34,453 bases of DNA, taken from assembly GCA_938023905.1 (NCBI GenBank), contig CALJCO010000104.1:1-34453 (forward strand), given 5' to 3'. The stretch's first letter is position 1, and every line of letters begins with the position of its first letter. The notes under the pieces were generated by a model that saw only the letters and a program-made list of their open reading frames with translations, did not search any database and was not told the origin of the DNA. The stretch is from an uncultured Collinsella sp. Its GTDB lineage: Bacteria > Actinomycetota > Coriobacteriia > Coriobacteriales > Coriobacteriaceae. Both the position numbers and the translations under genes were made by a program. Shown piece after piece: positions 6,994 through 15,387 of the stretch.

Positions 6994-9297
6994 TCACGGT
7001 CTCTGGCATCGCATCGCAAAGCCATTCACAGTCGGCGTGACGGTAATGTCGCCGTGTTCGATGGTGCACGTGAACACGCCGCCCGCTTCCTTAACGGCAT
7101 CGATGCAGGCATCGGACGGATGGCCGTATCGATTCCCCTCGCCCGCGCTCGCGAGGGAAAGCTCGGGCTTCAGGACGCCCAGCAACTCGCCATCGACTGA
7201 AACCTTGGAGCCGTGATGCCCAAGTTTAAGGACATCGATATCCCCCACTTCCTGCACGAATTCCCGCTCTTGGTCGAGCTCGGCATCACCGGTGAGAAGT
7301 ATTCGCAGGCCCTTGCCCTCCTGAACATAGGAGAGCAACAGGACAAGCGAGTCCTCATTTCCCTCGCCATCCACGGACTCGAATGGCCACATCACGCGGG
7401 CGCAAAATAAGCCGATGTCGACCGTATCCCCACGGCGCACCTGCCGATACTCCACGCCAGGTCGGTTCAATACCTCGGCAGGGGCATCCTCCAGCGCATC
7501 GGCCGCCACGGCAATCGTTCCGACCGAAAACTGTTCGAGCACGGCAGGCAAACCACCCCAGTGGTCCTCATCCCAATGCGTCACAAAGACGGCATCGATA
7601 TGGTACACGTTATTGCGAACCAACGCCTCCACCACACGCTCGTCGAGCCCACAGTCGACGAGCGCTACTGCGCCGCCCTGGCGGATAAGAATCGCATCGG
7701 CCTGGCCCACATCGAGCACCGTCACCGAAGGCGGAGCGAATCGATCCCAGTAGACGTACGGAATCGCAGCCAAGAGCACCAGGCATGCAAGCCCCACCGC
7801 CATAGGACGTGCACGGGGACGCGGCCACCGGACAAGCAGAACCGCCAGCAAACACGGCACTAGGTAAATCCACATGCTATCGGGCGGCACGCTCACGGAT
7901 GCACCCGGCACGGCGGCAAACAGCTGCTCGAAAAACAGCGCGCAACGGGCGGCAATCACGGGCACAACGAGCGCCCAAGTCCGCAACGGTCCCACGAGCG
8001 AAAAGGGAACCAGCACGATGGACACAGCAAGCAGTACGCTCACCACCGGACCGATGACCGCATTTGCCAACGGAGCAATGAGCGAGAACGTACCGAAGGC
8101 AGGAATGGTAATGGGGAGCGTCGCCAACTGCGAGCACAGCGTGACGGAGAGCATGCCGGCAATGCCCGATGGCACACCCAGCTCACCCAAAGCGTAGGTG
8201 GCGTACGGGCAAAAGCACAGGATGGCAAAGACGCTGGCACATGAAAGCTGAAAGCCCATCTCGAACAGCACCGTCGGCCGCAGTAGCACAAAGATGGATA
8301 TGGTTACGAAGAGTGCCGAAAGTCCGTGCCGGCGACGCCCCGCGCCGTTTACGACAAGCGTCACGAACACCATGCAGCACGCACGAACGGCCGAGGGGGA
8401 CGCGCCCGTAAAGGCAGCGTAGCCCACAAGCGTTATCGCCAGTATCGCCCGCTGAAGACCACGTGAGCACCGAGTCTTTTGCAATAAACCCTCGATTACA
8501 AACCCCACGATAGCCAAATGGCTGCCCGAGACGGCGATAAGATGCGCCGTTCCCGTCACCGAAAACCAGTCGCCCGCCGGCTGGGCGCGCAGCTCGGCCG
8601 AACGACCGCAGACGACACCGGCTATGAGCGCACGCGCCGGGTCGGTCGCAGGCGCGATGGAAGCAAGCAGCCCATTTCGCAGCCGAAGCAGCGGCCCCGA
8701 AGAGCCCTCATCGACCGACACAATCCGAACGGCTTTAACCTTGCGCACCTCGCCTCGGAGCACGCGCGATCGTCCATACGCATCGTTCTCAAAACGTGAA
8801 ACGCGACCGATAACACGCACGTGCGCCCCGACCTTGAGCTCACGATCACACGATAGGCGAACCGTTGCCAAGTTCTTACCGTCCGCGCGTGCATCGCAGG
8901 TATAGGAATACACGTCGTCGTTTATGGATGGATCACCCTGCACGACAAACTCGAGACCGCTTGCCGCTCGACCGTCGAGCGCCTTCGAAGCGCTGAGCGC
9001 ACCCACAGCCCACCACGCCGAGACGACCGCTCCCGCCACGAGACCGACGGACGCGGCATACAGCCACCGCTTCAAAGGGGCAAGCCGCGCACAAGATTGA
9101 GCCAGCACAACGAATATCGCCGCCGCAACGGGAATAGCCCATAGCGGCCCGAACGCCGTCGCCCGCTCCCTCAGCAGCGCATCAGCGGCTATGCTGAGCA
9201 CCAAGGCGCAGCTCACGCACATGCCGGCACACAGGGCCATCGTCCACGGAATCAGGGGTCGCGGAGGCATCACATGCTCGCGCTCGGTCGCACTCAT
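6994..9297 (-). CDS. comEC: ComEC/Rec2 DNA-uptake channel protein
   Basis: 767 residues from an ATG that overlaps the comEA stop (ATGA). N-terminal membrane helices (about 15-105) are followed by an OB-like soluble domain (about 115-205). The multi-helix competence domain (about 220-480) contains the ISGSHLAIVG-type signature (here AVSGSHLAIVG) and GYAAFTGASPSAVRA. A C-terminal metallo-beta-lactamase-like domain (about 525-767) holds the HWDEDH metal motif near 570 and a later GHHGS. ComEC forms the inner-membrane pore for single-stranded DNA in transformation, and the C-terminal domain is thought to degrade the other strand. All parts are present and uninterrupted, so the gene looks functional, though whether this organism is transformable cannot be told from here. 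Confidence 0.95.
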   Translation of the reverse strand: MSATEREHVMPPRPLIPWTMALCAGMCVSCALVLSIAADALLRERATAFGPLWAIPVAAAIFVVLAQSCARLAPLKRWLYAASVGLVAGAVVSAWWAVGALSASKALDGRAASGLEFVVQGDPSINDDVYSYTCDARADGKNLATVRLSCDRELKVGAHVRVIGRVSRFENDAYGRSRVLRGEVRKVKAVRIVSVDEGSSGPLLRLRNGLLASIAPATDPARALIAGVVCGRSAELRAQPAGDWFSVTGTAHLIAVSGSHLAIVGFVIEGLLQKTRCSRGLQRAILAITLVGYAAFTGASPSAVRACCMVFVTLVVNGAGRRRHGLSALFVTISIFVLLRPTVLFEMGFQLSCASVFAILCFCPYATYALGELGVPSGIAGMLSVTLCSQLATLPITIPAFGTFSLIAPLANAVIGPVVSVLLAVSIVLVPFSLVGPLRTWALVVPVIAARCALFFEQLFAAVPGASVSVPPDSMWIYLVPCLLAVLLVRWPRPRARPMAVGLACLVLLAAIPYVYWDRFAPPSVTVLDVGQADAILIRQGGAVALVDCGLDERVVEALVRNNVYHIDAVFVTHWDEDHWGGLPAVLEQFSVGTIAVAADALEDAPAEVLNRPGVEYRQVRRGDTVDIGLFCARVMWPFESVDGEGNEDSLVLLLSYVQEGKGLRILLTGDAELDQEREFVQEVGDIDVLKLGHHGSKVSVDGELLGVLKPELSLASAGEGNRYGHPSDACIDAVKEAGGVFTCTIEHGDITVTPTVNGFAMRCQRP

Positions 9298-10007
9298 ACG
9301 CAGATGCAATCTTTGATTTTGGCAAGCTTCTTCTCGCCGATTCCCGAAACACGCATCAGGTCGTCAACCGAGGCAAAAGCACCGTTCTTTGTCCGCTCAT
9401 CGATAATCGACTGTGCCATTGAGGGACCGATGCCCGAAAGCGTCTGCAGCTCTTCTGCGCTTGCCGTATTGATGTTTACTAGGCCTGTTGTGCCACTAAC
9501 GCCCGACGATGCGGAAGTCCCACCATCAACACCGGCTTCCGCAATGGACGCCTGCTGCTCCCCTACCGTTGGAACGTGAATTTTTTGTCCATCAGTGACC
9601 TTGGATGCACGATTAAGCCCCGTAACGTCTGCTTCGGGCGCCAGCCCGCCGGCGGCATCAATCGCCTGAGCCACCCGCGCCCCGTCTTTGAGGCGATATA
9701 CACCGGGTGACACCACGGCGCCATCAACATCGACATAAACCTCTGCCGCGGCAGACGCCTTAGGCGAAGAGCCTTCGGATGTCTTTCCGCTCGAAGCATC
9801 GCCGGATCCCGGCTCCACTAACGTGCCCGAACCATCAGTGCGCTCAAACGACACACCGCCGGCACCGCCGCCAAGGTTCGCCATCGCCAGCCCACTCGCC
9901 ATCGCAATGACGACCAGTATCGCCATCACCACTGCCTTATGACCGAGCAGTTTGCCCGCCCAGCGGTCCATCTTTTTGACTCGTTCGTGTTGTTCGCGCT
10001 GCGCCAT
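9294..10007 (-). CDS. comEA: ComEA-type DNA receptor
   Basis: 237 residues from an ATG with GGGAGG 7 nt upstream. A short cytoplasmic N-terminus, one membrane helix (about 25-45), a Ser/Gly-rich linker, an SLBB domain (about 88-147; VYVDVDGAVVSPGVY) and a C-terminal double helix-hairpin-helix domain (about 175-237; VNINTASAEELQTL and two SGIG hairpins) are visible. This is the standard Gram-positive ComEA plan: it binds double-stranded DNA at the cell surface and hands it to ComEC, whose gene follows with a 4-nt overlap. Confidence 0.95.
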   Translation of the reverse strand: MAQREQHERVKKMDRWAGKLLGHKAVVMAILVVIAMASGLAMANLGGGAGGVSFERTDGSGTLVEPGSGDASSGKTSEGSSPKASAAAEVYVDVDGAVVSPGVYRLKDGARVAQAIDAAGGLAPEADVTGLNRASKVTDGQKIHVPTVGEQQASIAEAGVDGGTSASSGVSGTTGLVNINTASAEELQTLSGIGPSMAQSIIDERTKNGAFASVDDLMRVSGIGEKKLAKIKDCICV

Positions 10008-10064
10008 AGCAAAACCTCCCAACACCATCGTGTCAGGAAAGGAGCTCCACAACAGCCACGCCCC

Positions 10065-10076
10065 AAAACCGGTTTT
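10065..10076. promoter_or_regulatory. 12-bp perfect palindrome upstream of comEA
   Basis: AAAACCGGTTTT lies 58 nt before the comEA start, within a 213-bp non-coding stretch (10008-10220) that also has related AAACCGACCAAAACC sequence at 10084-10104. It could be an operator of the competence genes. I see no clear -35/-10 pair around it. Confidence 0.3.
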
Positions 10077-10177
10077 TGCGGTCAAACCAAAAACCGACCA
10101 AAACCTTGCACAAATCTGTCCATTTATTCAGGCACACGTCAGCAAATGAACGCTTAGCCGCAAAATGCCCAGATAGC

Positions 10178-10210
10178 AAAAGACCGACGATGCAGGCGCA
10201 TCGTCGGTCT
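10178..10210 (-). terminator. intrinsic terminator after thiI
   Basis: A 13-bp perfect stem (10181-10193 with 10198-10210) with a 4-nt loop, followed on the minus strand by TTTTGCT, lies 10 nt after the thiI stop. The stem is very strong and the T tract short. It ends the mihF-gmk-rpoZ-thiI unit. Confidence 0.85.
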
Positions 10211-10220
10211 ATGCACAAAT

Positions 10221-11465
10221 TTACTCGTAATCTTGGTAAATCTCACGCGGAGCAAGCTCCGAATGTTTGCGTTTTAAGGTCTTAGGGGCCTTATACGTGT
10301 TGCTCTCGAAGTCGATGTACTCGGTCTGCTTGAGCAGACGCTCGATCATCTCCTCATGATCGAACAACTCCCAGGCCTCATGCACGGCATCGAGTTTAGC
10401 GTGCGTCTCGGGTCGGCGCGGCATAAACAGCGTGCAGCAGTCGGGAGCGGCCTCAGTCGAGATATCGAACGTACCGATCTCCTCAGCACGCGCGATGATC
10501 TCCTGCTTGTCCGAACCGATGAGAGGACGGAACACGGGGATCTTCACGGCCTCGTTGACGGCCATGATGTTCTCAAGCGTTTGGGAGGCAACCTGCCCAA
10601 GCGATTCGCCCGTAACGATGGCCTTGGCGCCCTCGATGCGCGCAATGCGCTCGGCAACCGAATACATAATGCGACGATACATGATCACACGCAGGTTGCT
10701 GGGGCAGGTGACCGAAATCTCACGCTGGCAGTCGCCAAACGGCACCACGTACAGGCGGCCGATCTGGACACCCGGCTCAAGCGCACGGATGATGTCCTGC
10801 ACCAAATACTCGCTCGTATCAGGCGTCTGCGGACGACCGGAGAAATGCACCGGCACGCACACCGCGCCGCGACGCGCGAGCATCCAGGTCGCCACCGGAG
10901 AATCGATACCCGACGACAGCAGCGTCACGACCTTGCCGGCAGAACCCACCGGCAGGCCACCCACGCCGCGCTCGGAGCGCGCGTACACATAAACGCTACC
11001 CTGGACCACCAGTACGTGCACCATCACATCGGGGTCGTGCATTTGAACCTTTTTATCGGGGAAGGCCTCACACAGTACCTCGCCCACCTGACGATTAATA
11101 TCGATCGAGGTGAGCTCATAGTCGGTATTGGAGCGCTTGGCGTGCACCTTAAACGAATCGAAGGAACCAAACTCGCGCAGTGCCTTCACGGCGGCGGCGC
11201 AGTACTCCTGCGGGTCGCGGTTGGTGTGATACGCCAAAGACACACGAGCAACGCCGGGAACGGTGCGAATGACACGCGCCGCCTCGTCGGCCTGATGCTC
11301 GTTAAAAGTCACGAGGATATAACCGGAAATTCGAGACACGGCATTCACGGAAAAGGCGGCCAAGGCCGCCTTGATGTTATCCGTGAGGATATGCTCAAAA
11401 TGTGCGCGGTTCTTGCCCTTCAGTCCAACCTCGTGATAGTGGACCAGACAGACGCGAGCCGCCAT
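10221..11465 (-). CDS. thiI: tRNA 4-thiouridine synthetase ThiI, without rhodanese domain
   Basis: 414 residues. An N-terminal ferredoxin-like region and a THUMP RNA-binding domain (about 60-165) precede a PP-loop adenylation domain with SSGIDSP at 184-190 (most homologues have SGGIDSP) and a conserved DCC near 350. ThiI adenylates U8 of tRNA and installs sulfur; in E. coli the sulfur arrives through a C-terminal rhodanese domain, which is absent here as in Bacillus-type ThiI. A dedicated cysteine desulfurase usually supplies sulfur in that case, but none is encoded in this window. The ATG directly abuts the rpoZ stop. Confidence 0.93.
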   Translation of the reverse strand: MAARVCLVHYHEVGLKGKNRAHFEHILTDNIKAALAAFSVNAVSRISGYILVTFNEHQADEAARVIRTVPGVARVSLAYHTNRDPQEYCAAAVKALREFGSFDSFKVHAKRSNTDYELTSIDINRQVGEVLCEAFPDKKVQMHDPDVMVHVLVVQGSVYVYARSERGVGGLPVGSAGKVVTLLSSGIDSPVATWMLARRGAVCVPVHFSGRPQTPDTSEYLVQDIIRALEPGVQIGRLYVVPFGDCQREISVTCPSNLRVIMYRRIMYSVAERIARIEGAKAIVTGESLGQVASQTLENIMAVNEAVKIPVFRPLIGSDKQEIIARAEEIGTFDISTEAAPDCCTLFMPRRPETHAKLDAVHEAWELFDHEEMIERLLKQTEYIDFESNTYKAPKTLKRKHSELAPREIYQDYE

Positions 11466-11747
11466 TTAGGCTTCAGCAACCTTGTGGCCGAGCGCCTTCT
11501 CGTAACGAGCCTCGTCGTAAGAGATGTCGCCGTCGACAATCTCGTCCATAGCCATCGAGATGGTATCGGCACCGGAAAGCCCGATGGTGATGTCATCGAC
11601 ATCCTGGACGGCAAGCACGCGGTTGTGCTGGCCACGCAGCATGCTATTGATGTCGCAGGCGCGCTTGGAGGCAAGCGAAGCGAGCAGGAAGCGGTTGTGA
11701 TCGGTCTTCTCCAGAAGATCGTCAATGCAAGGCTTTACAACGGACAC
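11466..11747 (-). CDS. rpoZ: RNA polymerase omega subunit
   Basis: 93 residues from a GTG, with AAAGGA and GAGG sequences in the end of gmk as ribosome-binding site. The N-terminal stretch KPCIDDLLEKTDHNRFLLASLASKRA is split over the conserved omega motif in which the lysine-arginine helix packs on beta-prime. Omega assists polymerase assembly and forms part of the ppGpp site in some bacteria. Its position directly after gmk is the common gmk-rpoZ pair. The C-terminus is somewhat longer than the conserved core. Confidence 0.92.
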   Translation of the reverse strand: MSVVKPCIDDLLEKTDHNRFLLASLASKRACDINSMLRGQHNRVLAVQDVDDITIGLSGADTISMAMDEIVDGDISYDEARYEKALGHKVAEA

Positions 11748-11752
11748 GGACC

Positions 11753-12322
11753 TCAGATCCTTTCATGCATATCGAGAACGCGAACGAGCTCATCGGTCGC
11801 GCGGTCGAGATCGTCATTCACCACGACGTCGTCGTAGCGGTCGGCAAGGGCAAGCTCATCGGCGGCGTTTGCCATACGCAGCTCAATCGTCTCGGGCGTC
11901 TCGGTACCGCGACCGACTAGACGCTCGCGGAGCACCTCAAGCGAAGGCGGCTTGATAAAGATCAGCACGGCCTCGGGGAAACGCTCCTTCACCTGCAGGG
12001 CGCCCTGGACATCGATCTCCAAAATCAGAGACGAGCCCGAGGCGAGCTTGGATGTGACCTCGCTCACCAACGTGCCGTAGCAGTTACCGTGGACCTCGGC
12101 CCACTCAACAAACTCACCGTTTGCCACGCGGCGGTCGAACTCCTCGCGCGTCAGAAAAAAGTAGTTGACGCCGTCGACCTCACCTTTGCGTGGTGCTCGC
12201 GTGGTAGCCGAAACCGTCAGACCCAGGTTCGAGCGGCGCTCGCGCACACGAGTGACGAGCGTACCCTTGCCTGCGCCTGACGGTCCAGAAATCACAAAGA
12301 GCTTGGAATCCTGAGCGCTCAC
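11753..12322 (-). CDS. gmk: guanylate kinase
   Basis: 189 residues. The P-loop GPSGAGKGT is at 13-21, followed by the GMP-binding TTRAPRKGEVDGVNY segment and the lid region. The enzyme phosphorylates GMP/dGMP to GDP/dGDP. Translation starts at a GTG immediately after the mihF stop (TAAGTG), so it is probably coupled to mihF. Placement between mihF and rpoZ is typical of actinobacteria. Confidence 0.97.
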   Translation of the reverse strand: MSAQDSKLFVISGPSGAGKGTLVTRVRERRSNLGLTVSATTRAPRKGEVDGVNYFFLTREEFDRRVANGEFVEWAEVHGNCYGTLVSEVTSKLASGSSLILEIDVQGALQVKERFPEAVLIFIKPPSLEVLRERLVGRGTETPETIELRMANAADELALADRYDDVVVNDDLDRATDELVRVLDMHERI

Positions 12323-12631
12323 TTATTTGGTCAGCTGCTCGAGGAGCTGCTCGCGCTGACGGACGCCGAGGCCCTGGACGCGACGGGTAGCGGAGATACC
12401 GAGCTCCTCCATGATCTTGGCGGCCTTGGCCTTGCCATAACCAGGGAGAGACTCGATGAGAGTGGAAACCTTCATGCGGGAAGCGATGGGGTCATCGGAG
12501 TTGAGCACGGACTCGAGGGACTTCTCGCCCTTCTTGATCTGCTCGCGAAGCTCAGCGCGGGCGTGACGTGCGGCAGCAGCCTTCTCAAGAGCCTGCTTGC
12601 GCTGCTCGTCGGTAAGCTGAGGGAGTGCCAT
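12323..12631 (-). CDS. mihF: integration host factor, actinobacterial type (mIHF)
   Basis: 102 residues from the ATG at 12631, with GGAGG 5 nt upstream (a TTG frame extension to 12643 would overlap that site). An N-terminal charged helix is followed by a helix-turn-helix-like core containing IESLPGYGKAKAAKIM, the DNA-binding signature of mycobacterial mIHF. mIHF is a nucleoid-associated protein unrelated to the E. coli IHF alpha/beta pair and is required for phage L5 integration in mycobacteria. It is first in the mihF-gmk-rpoZ-thiI unit. Its presence is one of the strongest taxonomic clues in the window. Confidence 0.93.
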   Translation of the reverse strand: MALPQLTDEQRKQALEKAAAARHARAELREQIKKGEKSLESVLNSDDPIASRMKVSTLIESLPGYGKAKAAKIMEELGISATRRVQGLGVRQREQLLEQLTK

Positions 12632-12719
12632 TCGTACCTCCAAATAGTTGGGTTATATCTGATTCAATAATTAGCATTTTAGCACGTAGAACGTACAAAA
12701 TGCCCAATCGCGGCTCCAT

Positions 12720-12748
12720 AGGTTAGACGATACCCGCAAAAAGTGCAA
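12720..12748 (-). promoter_or_regulatory. candidate promoter of the mihF unit
   Basis: TTGCAC (12743-12748) and TAACCT (12720-12725) are 17 nt apart on the minus strand, about 90 nt before mihF. The -10 match is modest; AT-rich sequence closer to the gene (TAAAAT, TAATTA) offers alternatives. Confidence 0.3.
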
Positions 12749-12767
12749 TATACTGCGCCCAAAGTTA

Positions 12768-12825
12768 AGCCCCTGACCTGCGATTCCACACAAAGGATGG
12801 GAAAGTTTACGCAGGCACAGGGGCT
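12768..12825 (-). terminator. long two-part hairpin downstream of pyrF
   Basis: AGCCCCTG and CAGGGGCT (12768-12775 / 12818-12825) plus CCTGCG and CGCAGG (12777-12782 / 12810-12815) form a 14-bp stem with a small internal loop and a 27-nt apical loop, 45 nt after pyrF. The minus-strand tail (TTAACTTT) is T-poor for an intrinsic terminator, so the alternatives are a weak or factor-assisted terminator of the pyr operon, or a structured RNA. Confidence 0.5.
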
Positions 12826-12870
12826 ATTTTGTGCTAATGAGACCCAAAAGTGGTGACTTAGGGGAATCTT

Positions 12871-13587
12871 TTACGCGACGTTTTCGACCAGCTCGGCGAC
12901 GATGGCGTCAAAGGCGGCAACCGGATCGTCGGCACCGGTGATGGGACGGCCCACCACAATGTGGCTTGCGCCACGCTCGATAGCCTGGGAAGGCGTCGCC
13001 ACGCGGGACTGGTCACCAAGGGCGGCACCCACCGGGCGCACACCCGGAGTCACGATCAGCGCGTCGGGGCCGAGCAGCTCACGCATGTCGTGAGCCTCCA
13101 TCGGTGAGCACACGATGCCATCGATGCCATTGGCCTGAGCAAGCTTTGCCAAGCGGGCGGCCTCCTCGGCCACGGGAGACTCGACGCCGATCTCGCTCAA
13201 GGCATCCTGATTCATGCTCGTGAGCACGGTGATGGCAACGAGCTTGGCGCGGTCCTCGCGCGCCTCCTCGGCACCCTCGCGGCAGGCAGCGAGCATAGCG
13301 CCCGAGCCCAGGCCGTGGACCGAAAGCAGGTCGGCACCGGCAAGCGAGGCCGAGCGGGCAGCGCCGCGCACCTGATGCGGAATGTCATGGAACTTAAGGT
13401 CGAGGAAGACCTTAAAGCCAAGGTCCTTAAAGGTCTTGACGATCTGGGGGCCCTCAGCGTAATAGAGCGTCATGCCGACCTTGAGCCAGGCGGCATGGCC
13501 CGAAAGCTCGTGGGCGAGCTCGAGCGCGCGCTCACGGTCGCAGTCGAGGGCGACGATAACACGGTCGCGGGCATCATTCTCTAGCAT
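12871..13587 (-). CDS. pyrF: orotidine 5'-phosphate decarboxylase
   Basis: 238 residues. The enzyme decarboxylates OMP to UMP, the last step of de novo pyrimidine synthesis. The catalytic DLKFHDIP motif (Lys and two Asp of the active-site tetrad) is near 62-70, and the phosphate-binding TPGVRP and GRPIT loops are near 180 and 214. The ATG lies within the last codons of pyrD (7-nt overlap), so it is translationally coupled. It is the last gene of the operon in this window. Confidence 0.97.
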   Translation of the reverse strand: MLENDARDRVIVALDCDRERALELAHELSGHAAWLKVGMTLYYAEGPQIVKTFKDLGFKVFLDLKFHDIPHQVRGAARSASLAGADLLSVHGLGSGAMLAACREGAEEAREDRAKLVAITVLTSMNQDALSEIGVESPVAEEAARLAKLAQANGIDGIVCSPMEAHDMRELLGPDALIVTPGVRPVGAALGDQSRVATPSQAIERGASHIVVGRPITGADDPVAAFDAIVAELVENVA

Positions 13588-14504
13588 TCGAAAGCACCCA
13601 CCAGCTCGTTGATGTCCTTTACGCCCTGGGACTCGGCCCAGGCCTCGAGCTCATGCGCGATCTTAAGCGAAGCGCACGGATCGACGAAGTTGGCCATGCC
13701 GACCGACACGCAGGTGGCGCCGGCCAGGATAAACTCAGCCGCATCCTCGCCAGTCATGACACCGCCGACACCGTTGATGGGGATATCGACGGCCTGGGCA
13801 ACCTCCCAGACCATGCGCACGGCGATGTGGTGGCACAGCGGGCCCGAAAGGCCGCCCTTGGGCTTGGCCACGCGGGACTTGCGGGTATGGACGTCGATGG
13901 CCATGCCCTGGATGGAGTTGATGACCGAAAGGCCGTCGGCGCCGGCAGCCTCGAGAGCCTTGGCAATCTCGGCGACGTTAACCGGAGCCATCTTGACGAA
14001 CAGCGGCTTATCGGTCACCTTACGGCAGGCGGCCATGACGGAAGAGGCGCCCTCGGGCGTAGAGCCCATGGCGGCACCGCCGGCGGCGATGTTGGGGCAG
14101 CTCACGTTGATCTCGTAGCCGGCAGCCCAGGGGCATAGCTCGACATACATCTCGAGCGCGCGCACAAACTCATCAACGGAGTGCCCGGCAACCTGGCAAA
14201 TGACCTGGCAACCGTCCTTGGACAGCTGCTCGAGCCACGGGCCGGACTCACGGGCAAAGGCGGCCACGCCGGGGTTCTGAAGACCCACGGAGTTGATCAT
14301 ACCGCCGGGAATTTCGGCCATGCGGGGCGCGGGATTGCCGGGCCAGGGCTCGGCGGCACAGCCCTTGGTGGTAATGGCGCCCAGCTGGGAAACATCAAAG
14401 AAGTTCTGGAACTGCCAACCGTAGCCAAAGGTACCGGCTGCGGTGTTAATGGGGTTCTGCATCTTGACGCCGCCGAAATCGACGGCCATGTTAACGGTAC
14501 CCAC
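13581..14504 (-). CDS. pyrD: dihydroorotate dehydrogenase B, catalytic subunit
   Basis: 307 residues from a GTG that overlaps the pyrK stop by one base (TAGTG); an internal ATG at 14489 is an alternative start. Family motifs include NPINTAAGTFGYG near the N-terminus, NSVGLQNPG, the active-site segment INVSCPN with the catalytic cysteine of class 1B enzymes, and the FMN phosphate-binding INGVGGV. Class 1B enzymes pair with PyrK and use NAD+ as electron acceptor, which matches the adjacent pyrK. Confidence 0.96.
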   Translation of the reverse strand: MGTVNMAVDFGGVKMQNPINTAAGTFGYGWQFQNFFDVSQLGAITTKGCAAEPWPGNPAPRMAEIPGGMINSVGLQNPGVAAFARESGPWLEQLSKDGCQVICQVAGHSVDEFVRALEMYVELCPWAAGYEINVSCPNIAAGGAAMGSTPEGASSVMAACRKVTDKPLFVKMAPVNVAEIAKALEAAGADGLSVINSIQGMAIDVHTRKSRVAKPKGGLSGPLCHHIAVRMVWEVAQAVDIPINGVGGVMTGEDAAEFILAGATCVSVGMANFVDPCASLKIAHELEAWAESQGVKDINELVGAFEC

Positions 14505-15295
14505 TAGAAGACCACCACCTTGGAAGCATCGAACACGGGGCCGCACATGCAAGCACCCTTCATACCGTCGACCGTCTCGACATTGCAGGTGTTGCAGGCG
14601 CCAAAGCCGCAGCTCATCATGCGCTCGAGCGACACCTCGCAGTACACACCGGCCTCAGCGGCAGCGGCGGCGACCTTCTTCATCATGACGGCAGGGCCGC
14701 AGCTGGCCACGTAGTCGTAGCCGCCCTCGCCGAGCAGCTCGGCTGCCGGTTCGGTGCAAAAACCGTGCGTGCCCAGCGTGCCATCGTCGGTGCATACGTT
14801 AACCGTGGCGCCCAGCGCGCGGAACTCATCGACACCCACGGCCTTGGAAGCGGTGCCAAAGCCCAAGCACACGTCGACATCCACGCCCTGCTCGGCAAGC
14901 ATGCCAGCGAGGCAGAGCACGGGCGGAACGCCGATGCCGCCTGCCACGAGCAGCGCCTTCCTGGTGCCCTCGGGAACAAGCCAGCCGCGGCCGCCAGGGC
15001 CCAGCAGGTTAGAAGTGGAACCGGGGGCCATCTGCGACAGACGGCGGGTGTCGTCGCCCACGACGGCGTACCACAGCTCGACGGTGCCGGCCTGGGCGTC
15101 GGCGCGATAGAAGCTCAGAGGCACGCGAAGCAGCGAAGAGGCATCGCCGGGCACGGCGATGTTCACAAACTGACCGGGCTTGAGCGCACTTGCAAGCTTG
15201 GGGGCCGAGATTACGAGCGAGAAGATGCCCTCGGCGATCTCCTTGTTCGAGACGACCTCGAAGTCGTGCATGCGTGCAGTGGAAGGTGTGGGCAT
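14504..15295 (-). CDS. pyrK: dihydroorotate dehydrogenase B, electron-transfer subunit
   Basis: 263 residues, ATG with GGAG 6 nt upstream. An N-terminal FAD-binding barrel (RVPLSFY at 57-63) and a NAD(P)-binding domain (LVAGGIGVPPVL about 116-127) are followed by a [2Fe-2S] cluster motif with Cys229, Cys234, Cys237 and Cys249 or Cys251. The protein passes electrons from PyrD to NAD+. It is separated from pyrC by 92 nt that contain two hairpins, the widest gap inside the pyr operon. Confidence 0.95.
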   Translation of the reverse strand: MPTPSTARMHDFEVVSNKEIAEGIFSLVISAPKLASALKPGQFVNIAVPGDASSLLRVPLSFYRADAQAGTVELWYAVVGDDTRRLSQMAPGSTSNLLGPGGRGWLVPEGTRKALLVAGGIGVPPVLCLAGMLAEQGVDVDVCLGFGTASKAVGVDEFRALGATVNVCTDDGTLGTHGFCTEPAAELLGEGGYDYVASCGPAVMMKKVAAAAAEAGVYCEVSLERMMSCGFGACNTCNVETVDGMKGACMCGPVFDASKVVVF

Positions 15296-15342
15296 AGACG
15301 CTCCAATCCCCCATGCGGTTGCATGGTTCAGGCGAACAGAAA

Positions 15343-15367
15343 GCGCGGCACCGCAAGGGCGCCGCGC
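15343..15367 (-). terminator. hairpin between pyrC and pyrK, possible internal terminator
   Basis: GCGCGGC and GCCGCGC (15343-15349 / 15361-15367) form a 7-bp G+C stem followed on the minus strand by TTTCTGTT. A second small hairpin, CCATGC with GCATGG around GGTT (15311-15326), follows it. It could dampen expression of pyrKDF relative to pyrRBC, or stabilise a processed RNA end. Confidence 0.4.
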
Positions 15368-15387
15368 ACAAAAGCGATAAGGCTATG

